35,549 nucleotides of DNA from Luteitalea sp. (GTDB taxonomy: Bacteria; Acidobacteriota; Vicinamibacteria; Vicinamibacterales; Vicinamibacteraceae): the NCBI GenBank assembly GCA_009377495.1, contig WHTZ01000067.1, positions 1 to 35,549 on the forward strand, given 5' to 3'. Position numbers and translations under genes: made by a program. The first letter of the stretch is position 1; every line of letters starts with the position of its first letter. Positions 1 to 8,914 of this stretch are shown one piece after another. Below the pieces are notes generated by a model that saw only the letters and a list, made by a program, of their open reading frames with translations, ran no database searches and was not told where the DNA came from.

Positions 1-229
1 CGAACTCGACGCCAAAGGCGCTCGAGGTCTTGGTGAGCCGCGCAATACGGCCATCGGATATCTCCTCCTGGTGCTGACGAACGAGCTCGATGCCGACATC
101 GATCGTCTGGCCAAGGGCGCCTCGATCGAGGCTCGCGGGCACGAGAATGGTCTTGACGACTGGGTCGTCAAGGCTTGAACGTCTCTTTGCTGCTGGTCGC
201 TCTATTCCGGGCGAATCATGCCATCTCAT
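1..229 (-). CDS. Partial reading frame of unknown function running off the left edge
   Basis: A minus-strand frame is open from an ATG at 229 to the window edge. From about residue 20 it reads as plausible protein, including VVKTILVPASLDRGALG and VRQHQEEISDGRIARL, with about 73% G/C at third positions. I do not recognise the family. The first 18 residues are less protein-like, and the frame is open further upstream to about 592, where it runs into an epimerase-like remnant, so the start is uncertain. The opposite strand has an almost mirror-image open frame ending at 178, which weakens the call. No ribosome-binding site is evident. Confidence 0.25.
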   Translation of the reverse strand, partial: MRWHDSPGIERPAAKRRSSLDDPVVKTILVPASLDRGALGQTIDVGIELVRQHQEEISDGRIARLTKTSSAFGVEF

Positions 230-424
230 TGCAAAACGATCACCGCCGCGAAACCGCACGTCACCGCCGTCCGGCACACCCTTCTTTCCTGACACGGCGG
301 CGCAAGACTTCATGGATAGTGCGCGCGCCACCAGAAGCGAGACGTCCAGGGTTTTCCGCGGGCTGAGAGAGAGGGTTGGGGACAGTCCTGAGACGGCTTT
401 CGCCGAGGAAGCGAAGGCTCCAAA

Positions 425-592
425 AACGCGATGCGCTGGGCCCCATCTTCCCGCCGACCCCACGACCGCGATGTCTCCGTCGAGCCACTTGAGGCAGGCG
501 ATGTCGGCGTCAGAGGGTGTCGCTAACTGCGCCTCGAGCGCTGTCTCACTAGCAAGCGTGCTAAGCGAATCGACGGGGCGGCTCGGCCTTCA
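425..592 (-). pseudogene. N-terminal remnant of an NAD(P)-dependent epimerase/oxidoreductase
   Basis: Reading leftward from about 580, the minus strand encodes ETALEAQLATPSDADIACLK and then LDGDIAVVG. After loss of one G in a G run near 460 the frame shifts and continues as VGGKMGPS. LDGDIxVVGxGGKMGPS is the usual start (Rossmann nucleotide-binding loop) of a family of NAD-dependent epimerase/dehydratase-like proteins common in Acidobacteriota and Planctomycetes. After KMGPS neither frame resembles the family, and no ATG precedes the conserved stretch. I read it as a decayed N-terminal fragment. Between this remnant and position 229 I see no supportable gene, only a GGGGACAGTCC element near 379 related to the palindrome at 11782-11856. 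Confidence 0.45.
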
Positions 593-624
593 CGGGGGTG
601 ACCGTTCATGCTGTTCACCAGAGC

Positions 625-3600
625 TCAGTCGCCGGTGATCGTGATACGCACCCAGCGGTGCGCGAGCTTGGGCCGCCCTCCACGCTGATACACGGCGCTC
701 CAGTGAGCGTACACGGTGCGGTTCGACTCGCTGGTCAAGTTGATGCGTTCGGGTGTCCGGACTTCGTAGCGAAATTCAACGTCCTCATCCGGCCGGATCG
801 TCGTAGGCATCTTCCCCGCGGCCGCGGCCCGCAGGTCCAACCGTGGCGAGAACGAGGCGCGGAGATTCGAGACGGGCGACGCGCCGCGATTGCGTACGCG
901 GAAGGTCACCTTGACCGTGTCGCCCCGGCTGGCCTCAATCTCGTCCGATTCGACGGAGACTTCGAGCGTGTCGTCGAGCTCCGGGTTCCCCGCTGTCTCG
1001 AGCGCCGCAAGGAACCACGGCACGTAGTTGTAGATGCGTCCGGTGGCGCGCGTCCTGATGGGCTCCGTATTCGTGACAAACGCGTCCACGAGCGACTTCA
1101 CGGGCACGGCGAGGAAGACCGGATCCTTGGTGAGATCGTACGCATACGCCATCAGCCGCATGTTCTCGCCCATGTTTCGCGCGCGCGCGGGCGCACCGCG
1201 ATACGGGGCCTTCGCGACGAGACCGGCCGGAGGCCGCCACGGGAACGTCAACGTCCACCGAGCCAGTCGCTCGAGCAGCCCGTCAAGCTCCGGCAGTTTG
1301 GCCCAGGTATTGAACTTGATCAGCCCGGCGTGGACCGTGCCCGCGCCAACGCCAGGGGACCCAGTATAGAAGCCAGGCGCCTCGATCACGTGTGCCAGCA
1401 GACCGCTCAGAATCGGATGCTCCCATTTGAGCGCCCAGTCGACGAGCCGCGCGGCCCCGCGCAAGTACTGCTTATCCCACGTGGCTTCGTAGACGTCGGT
1501 CAGCGTCATCAGCGGGTGACCGACGCCGCGCTCCATCGAGGCGTGTCCTGGCGAGAGGCTGCGCAGTACCCAGTCAGCAATCCCTTGCGCGCCCAGCACG
1601 CCGATCGGCTCACCGGTTAGGTAGCTGTACCATAGCAGGCCTTGGACGTACCCGGCATGGTGCCTGTCAGGCCCTTGCGCAGTGTGATGGCCGAACGTCT
1701 GATGGCTGTGCACGTGGAAGGCGCGTGCCCAGTCGGCGTGCTCGCTGGAATAGTGAATCGTATCGACGTCGAGGTAGTGCAAGGCTCCGGCCAGGCCGAT
1801 GCGCAAGGCATCGCGGTCGCCGGTGCGAGCAAATTGCACCATCGCGCCAGCCGGCGCGTCGTATTCGTTGTTGTCCCACAATCGTGACCCTTTCACGTAG
1901 CCGGGGGACGCGTGATCGCCGTAGTTCTCGAACCCATGCCCCACCTCGGCGATTATGGGGCCGCTCATGCTCTCCTCGAGCGTCTGTTCGACGGCTGGCA
2001 GTCCACTGTGGGCCGCTGGCACGAGCGGGCCGAAGGCACCAGACCCCGTGTACCAGGCCGGATCCGCCAACGCCAGCACCGGTCCGTGCGCCAACAGCGT
2101 CGCCTCGGCCGCGTCCGCGTCGCCGTAGTAGAGGGAGATGCGGTGCGTCTTGCCGACCCCTTCGTACCATTCGTACTCGCCACCTTCCTCCGCCCACAAG
2201 TCGATCTCGAGTCTCTCTGGCTCCCAGCGGAACGCCTTCGGGAACTGCTCACGAAAGGCTTCGACACCGGCGTGAATCGACCCGCCCGACGCCAATGGCA
2301 CGGCGATCCAGCCGGGCACGTGCCGCTGCTGCTCCATCCTCGCCTCCGCCGACTGCACGACAGCGGTGTCCGCGGTCTTTTGGACGATGGCACCGGTCGC
2401 GGCCTGCCCCAAGGCATGGACCGCACCGGAAATCGTGGCCGCGGGCCTTACGCCAAACGCAATCGACGTCACCCGGACCAGGCTGCTCATCGACCCGCCG
2501 ACCGCGCTGACTTCGCGGCTGTCGGTGTTTGCGACGAAGTAGTCGACCTGCACGAGGGGCGAGCCCGCGTAGGCATGGATGCGCGCACGATGGTAGAAGC
2601 CAGAGGCGGGCGTGCCCGAAGCCGCGAGCCTCGTCTCGACCCGAATCACCGCGTGCAGCGGACCAGCCTCCTCAATCTCGAGATGCTCGACCGGAACATC
2701 CAGCGCCCGCCAGGTCTTGCCTCCGGCCTCGGTGATGGTAATCGCCACGGGCTCCGACTGCAGGATGCGGCCCGAGGTAAGCCTGACGTCCTCGAGGATC
2801 CCAAATCGTTTCTTGGGGACATGGAAGCGGATGGCTCCGGTATCCACGTCGATGCCGTCGTCCGTCGACCGTACCTCGATGCCCGAGGCCGGCGCCGCCC
2901 GTTTCACACGATTGCCGTAGGCAAGCGTGTAGCGACCTTTGGCTACGGCCGAGAGGTCATGTGTGAAATCGAGGTAGAGCCATTTCACCGAGCCGTCCGG
3001 CCACATCGCCATCGTCCGATTCTGGCTCGGCACCGGATTCCCGCTTGCGTCGAGGAGCGTCGCCTGCTCGGCGGTCGCCAGCTCGCCTCGAGGGATCGGA
3101 ACGCCACAGCGGACTGGCCAGTTCTTCCCACCGTCGAAGCGTGGGGCATCGACATGCAGCGCGACCTTCTGTTCGTCAACCGATCCGCTCCTGAGCGGAC
3201 CGGGATGCTGAAGGGCGGCCTGAAACAGGCGGTCGACCGACGGCGACGGCGCGTCCACGGGAAGCAGACGTATGTAGTCGAAATACACGGGCCCCTGAGA
3301 AACCGGATCCCGGTCGCTGGCGTCCACCCAGAGCTCGATCATTCCGTCCTGCGCCTCCAGCGTGCCAAGCTCCGCCTCGGACCCGCCGTCGAAGCGCGTC
3401 CACCGTTCCCCGTCGAGGGAGACGGCCACGGCCCGGCCGGGATCGTTCATGATCGCGCGATACGGCCCAGGGTGGACGCGCTGGCGGAAATGGAGCGCGC
3501 TGCTGACATCAGGAGCCCGATCGGCCGTCACTGAGTCCGATTTCAAGACGGTTCCATCGAACCAGTAGATCTCGTTGAGGTCGAAGCGAAAGCTGGTGCG

Positions 3601-4259
3601 CCAGTCTTCGCCCGCCGGCTGATCCAGCTCATGCATGTCGTCGAGGTCGACCTGGATGAGCGCCCACTTGCCGTCACCGTCGCGGTCGTCCCGTGTGACG
3701 GCCTCCCGGTTGACCACCCCAAGGTTGGCATCCAGCTCCAAGCCCGCCGCTGATTCGGATTGACCTGTGAAATGAGCGCCCCGGTCTCGTACGGGTTCAC
3801 GTTCACGGGCCGGAACTCGACGCGTTCGATCCAGACCTCTGCCCCCCCGCCGCGGCTGTGCACACGAAGGCGCGCACGAACCGTGGCGGTGCCCGGCCTC
3901 ACCGGAAAGACTCGACGCACAGGCTGCCAATCGGTCCGAAACGCCTGTGGAACGGTCGGCAGCGACGACGGCCCCGGGATCTCGCGGCCGGACGCGTCGT
4001 AGGACGCCAGCTCCGGGAGCGCCCGCGTGCGCGCGTTCACTCGCATGCGCACGCTGACCTCAAAGGCGTCGCCGGGCGTTGCCGGGTATTCGCGGACGGA
4101 CTCAAGGGTGAATTGGCCTTGGACCCTTGACACGATCTTCCAGGCGTCAGGTCCCTGCTGCTCCACGTCAACGCCAGGCGTCGAGGCAGGGCGCCACTCG
4201 GCAGACGCGGCCACCGCGTGAAAGACGATGACGAGCACCGCAAGCTGAAGAGACATCAT
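625..4259 (-). pseudogene. Exported exo-rhamnogalacturonan lyase-like (PcRGLX/YetA-like, PL26-type) gene with one frameshift
   Basis: A gene of about 1,210 codons whose reading changes frame near 3745-3755. The upstream frame starts at ATG 4259 with a clear signal peptide (MMSLQLAVLVIVFHAVAASA) and a beta-rich carbohydrate-binding-like region, ending in ISQVNPNQ. The -1 frame continues with AAGLELDANLGVVNRE and runs to a stop at 625. The downstream part shows the PcRGLX/YetA-like RIFT-barrel signature (VPIPRGELATAEQATLLD, then MWPDGSVKWLYLDF), a central beta-sandwich, a long alpha/alpha toroid rich in His/Trp/Tyr (RLWDNNEYDAPAG, HVHSHQTFGHHTA), and a C-terminal beta-sandwich (VKVTFRVRNRGASPVSNL). 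Characterised PL26 enzymes remove unsaturated galacturonyl-rhamnose from rhamnogalacturonan I; activity here is inference. No slippery heptamer is visible at the switch, so a one-base deletion or sequencing error is likely. An in-frame alternative start lies at 4340. A single operator-like palindrome sits upstream at 4353-4369. Confidence 0.8.
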
Positions 4260-4352
4260 GGGCACCATCCCAGGACCCCTCCACGGATCCACGACGACTG
4301 AAGGCTTCGAGAAGAGACGCTCCAGACGCGGCAGGTACATCCTGCAGAATCA

Positions 4353-4369
4353 ATTCTATTCACAGCAAC
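4353..4369 (-). promoter_or_regulatory. Single operator-like palindrome upstream of the PL26-type gene
   Basis: On the minus strand the site reads GTTGC-N7-AGAAT, matching the right arm of the tandem operators elsewhere in the window and sharing GTTGC with one box at 25413-25448. The second box expected 19 bp away is absent, and the hexamer 6 bp downstream (TGCAGG) is a poor -35. It may be a weak or decayed member of the same operator family. Confidence 0.35.
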
Positions 4370-4532
4370 TACGGGGACGACGGTACTCTTTGGATCGCGT
4401 CGCGTCAAGGACCACGAACACCTCACGTTCAAGGTTCGAGGCCGTTCCTTTGCGGCTCACGGCGTCCGCGGTCGGTTATGCGCGACATCGTGGCCTGATG
4501 CACTCGCGGTCCGGCTGGACCCAAGTTTTAAT

Positions 4533-4602
4533 GTACCATTGAGCAGAATTATATATCTACAATAGAACCCCAACTCGACAGTGTGCGCAAGGGACGTAAC
4601 TG
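4533..4602 (+). promoter_or_regulatory. Tandem operator and promoter (site A)
   Basis: Right half-sites AGAAT (4545-4549) and AGAAC (4564-4568) lie exactly 19 bp apart. Six bases after the second comes a -35-like TCGACA (4575-4580), and TAACTG (4597-4602) follows at 16-bp spacing as a possible -10. The left arms (GTACC, TATAT) are poor. It faces a truncated exported ORF at 4634. The bases 4370-4530 contain nothing else I can support. Confidence 0.5.
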
Positions 4603-4633
4603 TAGGTCGCCAACCAGGAAGAGAGGTGAACGC

Positions 4634-4792
4634 ATGAGGGGTCGTTCAACGCGTCCGTGGCTCCTGACCGCTGGGCTACTGCTGACGGTCGCGCCACCCG
4701 AGATGCCCGGCGCACTCGAAACCTCGAGTATATTTAGCAGAGATTACAAACGAGATGGATGTGATCCAATTTCTACGGCGACATCGACTTGA
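4634..4792 (+). pseudogene. Truncated exported protein (signal-peptide fragment)
   Basis: ATG 4634 follows a good Shine-Dalgarno (GAGAGG, 5 nt before it) and begins MRGRSTRPWLLTAGLLLTVA, a convincing Sec signal peptide, then SSIFSRDYKRDG, stopping after 52 residues. A different frame across 4760-4800 reads NFYGDIDLILTQRLSF, which could be further sequence of the original protein after a frameshift. The remains run into the 3' end of the opposite-strand mlaD-like gene. I read it as the 5' stub of an exported, operator-A-controlled gene whose body is lost. The family cannot be named. Confidence 0.4.
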
Positions 4793-4813
4793 TCCTGACC
4801 CAAAGGTTGTCTT

Positions 4814-6199
4814 TCATGGCTCGTCGTGCGAGGCGGCCACGGCGCTGCCGCGGACGAAGATCGCGAGCGCCACGCCGTCCCATTGCCCGTCGCCGCGCGG
4901 GCTGTTGTCCCCCTCGCTACCCATCGGCATGATGCCTGTCAGGGCAGCGGGACGGCGGTAGCGGCGCTGCAGGTAATCCCGCACGATCTCGGCCCGCGTT
5001 TCGGACCGCAGGAAGCGGACGTCGGGCGCCCCTTCGAGCGCGTAGCCCTCGACGATGAGCGTGCTGTCGCGCGGATAGCGAAGAAGAGACCCCATGGCCG
5101 AGGCTAGTCGCTGGCGGCCGGCCGTGGAGAGCACCTCGCGTCCGTTCTCGACTTCAAAGAGGCCGGTCGCGTCGACCCAGAGTCGCAGGGCGATGCGGTC
5201 GTCGGTTTCGAGCGCTCCGCGGCGGTACTCGTCCACGGACACGTCGCGCAGGTCGTAGAAGCCGCGCCGCGTGAAGAAGCCGCGAAATAGCCAGTGACGC
5301 TGGAGCGCCTCCGCGCTCTGGGCGACCCGCTCCGTCGTCTCGCGCACGTGCCCGAGAATCTCCTGCGTGTCAGCGCGCAGGCGATCAGCCGGGCCGTCTT
5401 CGGCGCGGAAGCTGCGGACGGCTTGCTCGATCTCCCCGGCCGTCCGATGCATGCTCCGTGCGGATTCTTGAGTATGTTCGGCGATCTGGTCGATCCGTTT
5501 GTACAGCGTGTCATCTGTCAGCAGCCTGCCCATTGTGCCGCGGCCGGCCTCGAGGTTTGCCACCACCCGCCGAACGTCGTTGGTCAGGCCCTCGATCGCG
5601 ACCGTCGTGTCGGCGCCCGCCGAGGTGATGCGCTTGACATCGCCGCCGACGCTCTCGATGAGGTCGTTTGCCGACCGCGTCGTCTCGGTGAGAGTCTTGA
5701 CGCCGACCGAGAGGTCCTCTTTGAGGTCCAAGACCTCCCTGGTGACGGTACGAAACGTGTCGCGGCCCTCTTCGATCAGATCGGCGAACTCGATCGCGTC
5801 GCGGCCGGCGATCACGCTGCCGGGTTGGGCGACAGGCGCCTCGTTCGTGCCGCCGCCCACGTCCAGGTAGACGGCGCCGATCAGGCCGTCGGTCAGGATG
5901 GACACGACCGAGTCGGTCCGGACCAGATGCTGCAGATCTTCGCGGATGCGCATCGTGACACGGAAGCGCTGTCCTGGCCCGGGTGGCACCGCGAGCGCCA
6001 CGACCTCACCCGCATCCATGCCGGCCACCCGCACACTGGTGCCGACTGCGACCCCGCGCACGCGCGAGAACTCCGTGGTGAGCTGGATCTGGTCGGTGAA
6101 GAGCAGGCGGCGGTCGCCGATCATGAAGAGCCCCACTGCGAACAGCAGGACGCCACCGACCACGAACGCTCCGATGATCGACAACCGCGACCGACTCAT
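4814..6199 (-). CDS. MlaD/MCE-domain lipid-transport protein with an OmpA-like C-terminal region
   Basis: This is a 461-residue protein. Residues 8-28 form an N-terminal membrane anchor (IIGAFVVGGVLLFAVGLFMI), and an MCE domain follows at roughly 38-120 (VRGVAVGTSVRVAGMDAGEV, LTDGLIGAVYLDVGGG). A long helical, coiled-coil-like stretch (about 135-300) precedes a C-terminal region (about 350-450) with an OmpA-like pattern (STLIVEGYA, VRDYLQRRYRR, GIMPMGS). MCE proteins form hexameric rings that carry lipids between the inner and outer membranes. It is the last gene of a permease-ATPase-MCE operon, 4 bp after the ATPase stop. The OmpA-like tail is not typical of MlaD and could anchor the ring or tunnel in the periplasm near peptidoglycan or the outer membrane. 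Confidence 0.85.
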   Translation of the reverse strand: MSRSRLSIIGAFVVGGVLLFAVGLFMIGDRRLLFTDQIQLTTEFSRVRGVAVGTSVRVAGMDAGEVVALAVPPGPGQRFRVTMRIREDLQHLVRTDSVVSILTDGLIGAVYLDVGGGTNEAPVAQPGSVIAGRDAIEFADLIEEGRDTFRTVTREVLDLKEDLSVGVKTLTETTRSANDLIESVGGDVKRITSAGADTTVAIEGLTNDVRRVVANLEAGRGTMGRLLTDDTLYKRIDQIAEHTQESARSMHRTAGEIEQAVRSFRAEDGPADRLRADTQEILGHVRETTERVAQSAEALQRHWLFRGFFTRRGFYDLRDVSVDEYRRGALETDDRIALRLWVDATGLFEVENGREVLSTAGRQRLASAMGSLLRYPRDSTLIVEGYALEGAPDVRFLRSETRAEIVRDYLQRRYRRPAALTGIMPMGSEGDNSPRGDGQWDGVALAIFVRGSAVAASHDEP

Positions 6200-6203
6200 G
6201 GCT

Positions 6204-6953
6204 CTATCCTCCCCCTTGCGTCTCCAGGAACTGCCGAACCATTGCGTGCGCGCTTCGCTCCAGCGACTCCGCCGTGCCGCGCGCCAGGACGCGGCCTCCG
6301 TCGATGAAGATCAGCTCGTCGCCGAGCGTGCGTGCGCTCATCATGTGATGCGTCACGAGCACGATGGTCGTGCCCGTCTCCTGCTTGAGACCGAGCAGCA
6401 GCCGGTCGATCTCGCCCGATGTGATCGGATCCAAGCCCGCGCTCGGCTCGTCGACCAAGAGGATGGACGGGTCGAGGGCCATGGCCCGCGCGAGGCCCGC
6501 CCGCTTGCGCATGCCGCCCGACAGCTCGGCGGGCATCTTGTCGAAGTCGCGATCGAGGCCAACCTGTGCGAGCTTGGTCCGCGCGCGTGTGCGCATTTCC
6601 CCCTCGGGCAAGTCGGTGTGCCGGCGCAGCGGGAACATCACGTTCTCGCCGACGGTGATCGAGTCGAACAGCGCCGCACTCTGGAACAAGAAGCCGATGC
6701 GCTTGCGGGCGCGGGCGAGGTCGCGCGCCTCCATCTTGCTCACTTCTTCCTCTTCGACGAAGACCCGACCGCTGTCCGGCTTGATCAGCCCGACGATATG
6801 CTTGAGCGTCACGCTCTTGCCGGTGCCGCTGCGCCCGAGGATCACGGCACAGTGGCCCACCGGTACCTCCAGCGATAGCTCGTGCAGGACACGAAAGCTG
6901 CCGAAGGCCTTCGACACGCGATCGAGCCGAACCGCCGGCGGCGGAGCGCTCAT
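6204..6953 (-). CDS. MlaF-like ABC transporter ATP-binding protein
   Basis: A 249-residue ATPase. It has Walker A GRSGTGKS (residues 40-47), the Q-loop region FLFQSAALFDSITVGENV, signature LSGGMRKRAGLARA, Walker B ILLVDEPSAGLDP and the H-loop LVTHH. The AALFDSITVGENV region and the R at the signature (MRKRAGLARA) are typical of the MlaF/Mce lipid transporter subfamily. The ATG at 6953 overlaps the permease stop by 4 bp (ATGA), indicating translational coupling. A longer open frame upstream of it is only shadow of the permease gene. It powers lipid movement by the permease encoded just upstream. Confidence 0.92.
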   Translation of the reverse strand: MSAPPPAVRLDRVSKAFGSFRVLHELSLEVPVGHCAVILGRSGTGKSVTLKHIVGLIKPDSGRVFVEEEEVSKMEARDLARARKRIGFLFQSAALFDSITVGENVMFPLRRHTDLPEGEMRTRARTKLAQVGLDRDFDKMPAELSGGMRKRAGLARAMALDPSILLVDEPSAGLDPITSGEIDRLLLGLKQETGTTIVLVTHHMMSARTLGDELIFIDGGRVLARGTAESLERSAHAMVRQFLETQGGG

Positions 6954-7738
6954 GGCCCTGCCCCCGCTGGGAACAGGAAGCCGATCAGACGCACGAGCAG
7001 CACGTTGACGACGATCAGCAGGACCGACGCCACGACAACGCTGCGCGTCGCGGCGCGGCCAACGCCCTCGGTGCCGCTCGTCGTGTTGACCCCGAGGTAC
7101 GACGCAGTCGTCGCGACGATGAAGCCGAAGACCATGGTCTTTATCGTGGCGGGGATGTAGTCGGCGAACTCGATGTACTGGAACGAACTCTGGAAATAGA
7201 GGCGAAACGACATGCCGCTGACGAAGTGCTCGGCGACATATCCGCCGAGGATACCCATGAAGTTCATCAGGGTCGTCAGGATGGGAAACGCAATGACGCA
7301 GGCGATGACGCGCGTCACGACCAGAAAGCGGAACGAGTCGACGGCCGTCGCCTCCAGCGCATCGATCTGCTCGGTGACCTTCATGGCGCCCAGCTCGGCG
7401 CCGATGCCGGCGCCGACGCGGCCCGAGAGGAGGAGGCCTGCGGTCAATGGCCCGGTCTCGCGCACGAGCGCCAGCGCGAGCGCCGAGGGCATCAGGGCCT
7501 CGGCGCCGAAGCGCTCGAGCGACGCCCGCGTGTGCATCGAGAGCACGGTGCCGACGGCCAGGCCGGACGCCCCGATGAGTGGCGCCGAGCGCCAGCCCAG
7601 CTCGTAGATCTGCCGTCCGATCTCGCCGAGCTCGAACGGCGGGCGGACGCATTCCCGAATCGCACGAACGGCGAACACGACGCCTTCGCCGACCTGCGCC
7701 AGCAACGAGACAATGGCCGTCAGGATGCGCTGCAGCAT
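6950..7738 (-). CDS. MlaE-like ABC transporter permease
   Basis: A 262-residue integral membrane protein with the MlaE family pattern: an N-terminal amphipathic helix region, then hydrophobic segments around GASGLAVGTVLSMHTRA, LVRETGPLTAGLLLSGRVGA, FLVVTRVIACVIAFPILTTL and VVVASVLLIVVNVLLVRL. The conserved block ETGPLTAGLLLSGRVGAGIG followed by GAMKVTEQIDAL is diagnostic of MlaE permeases. It is the first gene of the permease-ATPase-MCE operon and overlaps the ATPase start. No periplasmic MlaC or outer-membrane MlaA gene is seen next to it. Confidence 0.92.
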   Translation of the reverse strand: MLQRILTAIVSLLAQVGEGVVFAVRAIRECVRPPFELGEIGRQIYELGWRSAPLIGASGLAVGTVLSMHTRASLERFGAEALMPSALALALVRETGPLTAGLLLSGRVGAGIGAELGAMKVTEQIDALEATAVDSFRFLVVTRVIACVIAFPILTTLMNFMGILGGYVAEHFVSGMSFRLYFQSSFQYIEFADYIPATIKTMVFGFIVATTASYLGVNTTSGTEGVGRAATRSVVVASVLLIVVNVLLVRLIGFLFPAGAGP

Positions 7739-7760
7739 GAACCGTGTCCGAGCTAGAACC

Positions 7761-7810
7761 CTTGAGAACCCGAAACTTGACGCATTGTGTCAAGGTTCGG
7801 GGCTCTCAAG
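7761..7810. other. Intergenic imperfect hairpin
   Basis: The arms 7761-7782 and 7789-7810 are an almost perfect inverted repeat (about 20 of 22 positions pair) with a short loop. It lies between the BON-domain gene, which ends at 7847 on the same strand, and the start of the permease gene at 7738. There is no T tract, so it may be a processing or attenuation hairpin or a REP-like element rather than a classic terminator. Confidence 0.45.
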
Positions 7811-7846
7811 TGAGCGTCGGGGGGCGCGGCCATCGGCCGCGGCCCG

Positions 7847-8761
7847 CTAGAACAGCCACCAGGCCAGCCCGACGCTGACGATCGCGGCGTTGGTCCGCAC
7901 GCGCATGGTGCGCAGTTCTTCATCGCTGGCAAACGTCACGCGCGGATTCGCGAAGAGACCGCCGACGAAGAGGTTGACCCCCAGGCGCGCGGTGACGTCG
8001 TACCAGAGCGAGACACCGGGGCGCCACGCGAACCCGCTCTCCGCTTCGATCGCACGCAACGGGCCGGCTACCGTGCGATCGACGCGCACGCTGTTGAACG
8101 ACCAACCGCCGACGAGCGACGCCGAGAGCGCCAGGCGCCCGACCGGGTGGCCGTATTCGAGTCCGATCATGACGGGCCGCATGCGCAGGTGAGCAAGCCC
8201 CGGCAGACCCTCCGGCCCGGCATCGATCTCGAGCTCCGTCCAACTGAAGCCGATCGTCGGACCCAAGCCATGCCGATCCGGCAACCGCAGGAGCGGACCC
8301 ACGCTCAGTCCATCGCCCAGACCCTCCGGCTCCGGGCGCGTGCCGGTCACCGAGAAGCCCAGTCCGATCAGGCGCCAGAGCCGATCGCGTGGCTCATCCC
8401 GCGGCTCCGGTGGCTCCGGTGGAGGCCGCGGGACCTCGTCTGGCGGGAGGTCAGCGATCCTCAGGGTCGCCTTCACATCGCGGACGCCGTCGACGCCGCG
8501 CGCCACGCGCACGGCGCGCTCGCGGTCCGACTTCGATCGGACGCGACCGGTCAGGGTGACGAGGCCACTCGCGGCACGCACCTCAATCGGCAGCGTCCCG
8601 ATCTCGGGATCGTTGATCAGGGCTGTCTGTACGCGCAGGGCGAGATGCGTATCGTTGACCCCCGGCGCGATGGTTGCGGCGCAGCCCACCAGGAGCAGAA
8701 GCGCCACACCGGCCAGGGCGCGGACACCGACGTGCGCCGACCCCTCCATGATGGACACCAT
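7847..8761 (-). CDS. BON-domain lipoprotein with C-terminal outer-membrane-barrel-like region
   Basis: A protein of 304 residues from ATG 8761; 8749 is an alternative start. A signal peptide ends in a lipobox (LVGC, Cys27). Residues about 38-105 form a BON domain (ALINDPEIGTLPIEVRAAS, LVTLTGRVRSKSDRERAV), a fold linked to phospholipid or outer-membrane binding. A Pro-rich linker (PRPPPEPPEPRD) leads to a beta-rich C-terminal half ending in VSVGLAWWLF, with alternating hydrophobics and a terminal Phe like a small barrel. It is transcribed toward the Mla-like operon, separated by a hairpin, so a shared role in envelope lipid homeostasis is plausible but inferred. Confidence 0.7.
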   Translation of the reverse strand: MVSIMEGSAHVGVRALAGVALLLLVGCAATIAPGVNDTHLALRVQTALINDPEIGTLPIEVRAASGLVTLTGRVRSKSDRERAVRVARGVDGVRDVKATLRIADLPPDEVPRPPPEPPEPRDEPRDRLWRLIGLGFSVTGTRPEPEGLGDGLSVGPLLRLPDRHGLGPTIGFSWTELEIDAGPEGLPGLAHLRMRPVMIGLEYGHPVGRLALSASLVGGWSFNSVRVDRTVAGPLRAIEAESGFAWRPGVSLWYDVTARLGVNLFVGGLFANPRVTFASDEELRTMRVRTNAAIVSVGLAWWLF

Positions 8762-8868
8762 GCTATGCCGGCTGGCCCCCGCCTGCCTACCAGCTGGGGT
8801 CAATTCAGTAGCAGACGCGTGGCCCGTCCACGTCACCGGACACGAACTGCACCCGCTCTTCGGGACGC

Positions 8869-8914
8869 TTGACCAGCGGGCGCGCCGGCATTACACTGAA
8901 CCGTGTGGTTCAGT
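8869..8914 (+). promoter_or_regulatory. ArsR promoter with overlapping operator palindrome
   Basis: TTGACC (8869-8874) and TACACT (8892-8897) are 17 bp apart, giving a good sigma-70 promoter. A perfect 8-bp inverted repeat, ACTGAACC-GTGT-GGTTCAGT, covers 8895-8914, the -10/start region, as expected for an autorepressed ArsR gene. The predicted transcription start falls at about 8904, essentially at the GTG start codon. Confidence 0.7.

Noticed and set aside
598..1620. Long plus-strand open frame opposite the PL26-type gene
   Set aside because: Arg/Pro/His-rich product with no family pattern; it mirrors a well-supported minus-strand gene, as expected in high-GC DNA. The same applies to 1912-3534.
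3740..3765. Programmed -1 ribosomal frameshifting in the PL26-type gene
   Set aside because: No slippery heptamer or obvious downstream pseudoknot; this family is not known to use frameshifting, so a one-base deletion is simpler.
6204..7793. A 529-codon frame that would fuse the ATPase with upstream sequence
   Set aside because: The upstream half is an out-of-frame reading of the MlaE-like permease; the ATPase has its own ATG at 6953 overlapping the permease stop.
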